Part shown: in pieces, positions 6,802-9,786 of the stretch
Position numbering within the stretch: the first letter of the stretch is position 1
Layout of the letters: each line of letters starts with the position of its first letter
Assembly: GCA_002710765.1 (NCBI GenBank)
Contig: PALK01000052.1
Span: forward strand, 1-9,786
From: Rickettsiales bacterium
GTDB taxonomy: Bacteria > Pseudomonadota > Alphaproteobacteria > Methylaequorales > Methylaequoraceae
Length of the DNA stretch: 9,786 nucleotides
Direction: 5' to 3'
Position numbers and translations under genes: made by a program
The notes under the pieces: model-generated
What the model was told of the DNA's origin: nothing
Seen by the model: only the letters and a program-made list of their open reading frames with translations
Database searches by the model: none

Positions 6802-8094
6802 TTACTCAGGGTTTCCTGTTATTTTAAAAAATAACTGATCAGGATTAAAAAGTTTTTTACAAATTTCATTTACATTCTTTATATTTAAACTTTTAATAAT
6901 TTCTTTTCTTTTATTGAAATAATCATAACCTAATTCATAAAATTGAATAGTATTTAATAGTCCTGCTATTGAACTTGTACTAGTAAAATTTCTGGAAAAA
7001 GATCCTAAAAAATATGATTGGGCTTCCTCTAATTCTTTTTTTGTAACTCCATAAGTTTGGATTTTACTCCATTCTTTTTTTAACAACTCAATGGTTTTAT
7101 TAACAGATTCATTTTTTGTCTGAAACCCTCCTAAAATAACCCCATCATTCAGGTAAGGAACTAAATAGGAATAAATTGAGTATACTAAACCTTTCTCTTC
7201 CCTGATTTTTTTATATAACTTTGACTGAAACCCACCACCACCTAATATATAGTTTGCAACCCTAGCAGCAAAAAAATCTTTGTCATTTCTCATTATACCT
7301 TTATGACCGAAAATTACTGAGGTTTGAGGAGTTTCTTTTTTAGTTATTGAAATACCTTTTGGAAACTCTAAAAACCTTGGAATTTTTCTATAAGTTTCAG
7401 TTCCCTCCTTAAAGTTTCCAAATAATAAATCAATAAATTCTAATAAATCTTTTTGCTCAATATTACCTGAGACACCAATTACTAAGTTTGATTTATTAAA
7501 ATTTTCATAAATATAATTTAATAGATCATCTCTATTTATTTTTTCTATAGAACTTAATGTACCAATATCGCTTCTAGAAAAATTATGACCTTTGTAAAAA
7601 TCTTTTTCAAATAACCTTGAAGACAATTTCTGTATATCAGATTTTTGAATTTTGATATTTGCTCTAACTTGATTTTTTACTTTTTCTATCTCTGCTAAAC
7701 TAAAACTTGGTTTATTAATAGCTAATTGTAATAATTCAAAACTTTCTTCTTTATTTTCTACTATGGTTTGAAATACTCCAGAAAATTCATCTTTAGAGGC
7801 AGAAAAACTTAATTTCATTCCAAGTGATTTCATTTTTTCCTTAAATTTAAGACCGGTTATATTTTCAACACCCTCATCTAACAATGAAGCAACCAAGTTA
7901 GCAGTTCCTTCTTTACCTTTTAAATCAAAATAAGTTCCTCCTTTAAAGCTAAAATTAATACTTATTATTGGAACAGTATTATCCTTGACGAACCAAAGTT
8001 TAATACCTTTTTTTGTTGTTAGTTCTTGGACATCAAGAGCAAATAACTGAAATGGTAAAAAAATTATAAAAAAAAATACCGAAAATCTTTTCAT
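6802..8094 (-). CDS. Secreted M16 peptidase homologue lacking the zinc site (non-catalytic partner)
   Basis: A 430-residue M16B-family protein with an N-terminal signal peptide (MKR, hydrophobic residues 4-18, likely cleavage after Ala19), so periplasmic. The two-domain M16 layout is visible, but at the HxxEH position the sequence is GTANLVASLLDEG (residues 63-75): the two His and the Glu are replaced by Asn66, Ser70 and Ala69. It should therefore not bind catalytic zinc. The C-terminal half keeps a glycine-rich LGGGGFQSKLY segment and the Arg298/Tyr305 pair in KKIREEKGLVYSIYS, which in the family helps substrate binding. This matches the inactive subunit of bacterial M16B pairs, comparable to the alpha subunit of mitochondrial processing peptidase. 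It follows the active M16 gene after 6 bases and abuts pgi. A heterodimer with that neighbour is an inference. Confidence 0.9.
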   Translation of the reverse strand: MKRFSVFFFIIFLPFQLFALDVQELTTKKGIKLWFVKDNTVPIISINFSFKGGTYFDLKGKEGTANLVASLLDEGVENITGLKFKEKMKSLGMKLSFSASKDEFSGVFQTIVENKEESFELLQLAINKPSFSLAEIEKVKNQVRANIKIQKSDIQKLSSRLFEKDFYKGHNFSRSDIGTLSSIEKINRDDLLNYIYENFNKSNLVIGVSGNIEQKDLLEFIDLLFGNFKEGTETYRKIPRFLEFPKGISITKKETPQTSVIFGHKGIMRNDKDFFAARVANYILGGGGFQSKLYKKIREEKGLVYSIYSYLVPYLNDGVILGGFQTKNESVNKTIELLKKEWSKIQTYGVTKKELEEAQSYFLGSFSRNFTSTSSIAGLLNTIQFYELGYDYFNKRKEIIKSLNIKNVNEICKKLFNPDQLFFKITGNPE

Positions 8095-8100
8095 TAAAAA

Positions 8101-9414
8101 CTAACCTAAAATTCCTGATACAAATGTCTTATTATTATAAAAATTCTTTAACTCATTAATAACATCTTTCAATTCAATCTCGTTTAAATATTTGTTCCAA
8201 TTTTCAATTTCTTCCAAACTTAAACCAATTGTTAGTGATTCTCCAAGAATTTGAGCAGGTTGTAAAATACTATCTCTTAGATAAATAGAGTCATAATAGT
8301 ATTTTTTCTTTTGAGTCTGAAATTTTTCTTCAGTCATTTTTTTTTCAATAGCATCTTTTATTTTGTCATCAATAACTTTTTCTATCTCATTTATACTTAC
8401 ACCATCATTTGGAATTGCATAAAAGTACATACTGCCATTCTCTCTGGTCATACCTTGATAGTAGCCCCCAATAGCAGAAACCATTTTCTGTTTTTCAACG
8501 AGTTCATTATATAATATACTAGTACTGCCACCTGCTAATATTCTGATACCTAAATCTAGAGCAATACCTTTTTTTATAGATTCTTTATATGAAGGTGCTC
8601 TGAAAAATCTTTTCCAAATTTTTTGTCTTACATCTGGATGTGAATGATTAATTTGAATTGATGTTTTCATTGGAGGATCATTTAAAAAAACTCTTTCAAT
8701 ACTTTTTTCACTATTTTTTATATTGTCAAAATATTTTTTTACTAAAATCTCTAATTCCTTAAAATCAACATCTCCAGAAAAAACTAGAATTGCATTTGAA
8801 GGATTGTAATATTTTTCATAAAATTTTTTAATATCATCAAATTTTAATCCCTTTATTTCATGCTCCCAACCTATAATTGGGGTTCCATATTTATGATTAG
8901 GGAAAAGACTTTTTCTCATAGCCTCATCTAGTACTGATGATGGATCACTATCAACTCTTTGGTACCTTTCTTCAAGAATAACTCTCTTTTCAGTCTCAAA
9001 TTGCATCTTAGTTAGAGTTAAGTTTTTCATCCTATCGGCTTCTAATTCAATTATTTTCTCAATTTTTTCAGAGGGGATTATCTGATAATAAGCAGTATAA
9101 TCATAACTAGTAAAGGCATTTTCACTACCGCCATTTTTAGAAATAAAATTAGAATAAAAACTACCAGGAAATTTTTTTGTACCTTTAAACATTAAATGCT
9201 CCATAAAATGTGCAAGACCACTCTTGCCATACTCTTCATCAATTGAACCAACATTATACCAAAGCATTTGGGTCACAACTGGAGCTCTTTTATTTTCAAT
9301 TACAATAACTTTTAAACCATTATCAAGACTAAAGGATTTAGCATTAAAGATTTTTGCAGAAAGTAAATCTGTCTTTAATATTATTAAAAATGAAACTAAA
9401 AATAATAATTTCAT
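8101..9414 (-). CDS. Secreted M16 zinc metallopeptidase (catalytic subunit)
   Basis: A 437-residue M16B-family peptidase, the same family as the beta subunit of mitochondrial processing peptidase. A signal peptide is present (MKL, hydrophobic 3-18, likely cleavage after Ala20 in LLSA), indicating export to the periplasm. The inverted zinc motif HxxEH is intact at His69-His73 within SGLAHFMEHLMFKGT, and the third ligand is probably Glu149 in EKRVILEERYQR, 76 residues on. NAFTSYDYTAYY (99-110) and a C-terminal domain with LAGGSTSILYNELVEKQKMVSAIGGYY complete the M16B pattern. The TAG at 8101-8103 is followed after 6 bases by the inactive homologue, so the two are very likely made together. The ATG at 9412-9414 directly follows the stop of the upstream gene. 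Natural substrates of these bacterial pairs are mostly unknown. Confidence 0.94.
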   Translation of the reverse strand: MKLLFLVSFLIILKTDLLSAKIFNAKSFSLDNGLKVIVIENKRAPVVTQMLWYNVGSIDEEYGKSGLAHFMEHLMFKGTKKFPGSFYSNFISKNGGSENAFTSYDYTAYYQIIPSEKIEKIIELEADRMKNLTLTKMQFETEKRVILEERYQRVDSDPSSVLDEAMRKSLFPNHKYGTPIIGWEHEIKGLKFDDIKKFYEKYYNPSNAILVFSGDVDFKELEILVKKYFDNIKNSEKSIERVFLNDPPMKTSIQINHSHPDVRQKIWKRFFRAPSYKESIKKGIALDLGIRILAGGSTSILYNELVEKQKMVSAIGGYYQGMTRENGSMYFYAIPNDGVSINEIEKVIDDKIKDAIEKKMTEEKFQTQKKKYYYDSIYLRDSILQPAQILGESLTIGLSLEEIENWNKYLNEIELKDVINELKNFYNNKTFVSGILG

Positions 9415-9786
9415 TTATTCAATTAATGGAATCTGACCGATTGAATTAGATGAAGGATCAAGATTTTCGGAAAAAAATTTTTCTTGGTTAATAGTATCAC
9501 CTGGAATAGATGTTGGAATATTGATTCTCTCAGGCATAATATTTTTTGATGGCTCAGGAACATATCTTCTTGTAAAATTATATCCTTTATCATATAGGGG
9601 TCTAAAATATATATTACCACCTTTAAAATTATTTACTGACTGATTGTAAACCCACTCACCAATAGTAAATTTTCTATTCTTCCTAAATCTATCAATTGAA
9701 TCTGATGGGGATGGAGAAGATGGAATTGAAATTTGAGGTGCGACAAAGTTTTTTGCTTTCGGTATTTCAGTTAAATTTCTTTCAAT
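9415..9786 (-). CDS. Unrecognised Ser/Pro/Asn-rich protein, C-terminal 123 residues (5' part beyond the window)
   Basis: On the minus strand a frame is open from the window edge (9786) for 123 codons to a TAA at 9415-9417, immediately before the ATG of the M16 peptidase. The fragment begins with a low-complexity, Pro/Ser-rich stretch (APQISIPSSPSPSDSIDRF), then a basic and aromatic segment (RKNRKFTIGEWVYNQS, NIYFRPLYDKGYNFTRRYVP), and ends with another Pro/Asn/Ser-rich tail (PERINIPTSIPGD to GQIPLIE). No catalytic motif, membrane segment or known domain is evident, and much of it looks disordered. The perfect abutment with the M16 gene argues that it is real and the upstream member of that operon. 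In many alphaproteobacteria a DUF3035 (BamF-like) lipoprotein gene and lspA lie here, so an envelope lipoprotein is possible, but I do not see a clear DUF3035 match. Function unknown. Confidence 0.72.
   Translation of the reverse strand: MERNLTEIPKAKNFVAPQISIPSSPSPSDSIDRFRKNRKFTIGEWVYNQSVNNFKGGNIYFRPLYDKGYNFTRRYVPEPSKNIMPERINIPTSIPGDTINQEKFFSENLDPSSNSIGQIPLIE

Noticed and set aside
8311..8514. Open frame of 67 codons, Phe/Ile-rich, on the plus strand, resembling a membrane peptide
   Set aside because: Antisense to the M16 peptidase; hydrophobicity comes from reversed Lys/Glu/Asn codons in AT-rich DNA.
9224..9436. Open frame of 70 codons on the plus strand
   Set aside because: Antisense to the N-terminal region of the M16 peptidase, including its zinc motif region and signal peptide.
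9423..9620. Open frame of 65 codons on the minus strand at the right edge
   Set aside because: A different frame on the same strand (stop at 9415) is open to the window edge and abuts the next gene's ATG, so this one is an out-of-frame shadow.
1..9786. Search for CRISPR repeats, insertion sequences, tRNA or other RNA genes, and prophage or defence genes
   Set aside because: Almost every base lies in a recognised housekeeping gene; no spaced repeats, terminal inverted repeats, transposase-like protein or RNA-sized gap is present.

Overview
This window is a very AT-rich (roughly 70% A+T by eye), densely packed piece of bacterial chromosome. It carries only housekeeping and metabolic genes. The protein families, the low GC, the near-absence of non-coding DNA and the gene order (tadA, rluB, rsmD, mutL and a pair of M16 peptidases near purD) suggest a streamlined alphaproteobacterium of the free-living marine type (SAR11-like or another AT-rich alphaproteobacterial lineage). 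That placement is an inference from style and neighbourhood; no rRNA or other marker gene is present.

Layout. Positions 1-915 (+) hold the 3' two thirds of purD (purine synthesis). Positions 919-1759 (-) hold a two-gene unit: a small cyclophilin-like protein of unknown function (1379-1759), then tadA (919-1386), overlapping by 8 bases. A 41-base divergent gap separates this from a plus-strand unit, 1801-3815: a class I glutamine-amidotransferase-fold hydrolase of the PuuD type, rluB (23S rRNA pseudouridine synthase) and rsmD (16S rRNA guanine-N2 methyltransferase), each overlapping the next. The rest, 3798-9786, is one minus-strand train read from right to left: the 3' end of an unrecognised Ser/Pro-rich protein, a catalytically complete secreted M16 zinc peptidase, a secreted M16 homologue without the zinc site, pgi and mutL. 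Gaps between these genes are 0 to 6 bases or small overlaps, so they are probably co-transcribed. rsmD and mutL converge and overlap by 18 bases.

Functional themes are translation and RNA modification (tadA, rluB, rsmD), DNA mismatch repair by an endonuclease-type MutL, envelope or periplasmic proteolysis (the M16 pair), sugar phosphate metabolism (pgi), purine synthesis (purD) and gamma-glutamyl compound hydrolysis (puuD-like). Non-coding sequence totals about 50 bases, so there is no room for a separate RNA gene, CRISPR array, insertion sequence or long regulatory region, and none was seen. I found no evidence of a new multi-gene system. The least explained items are the cyclophilin-like gene coupled to tadA and the unrecognised partial gene at the right edge.
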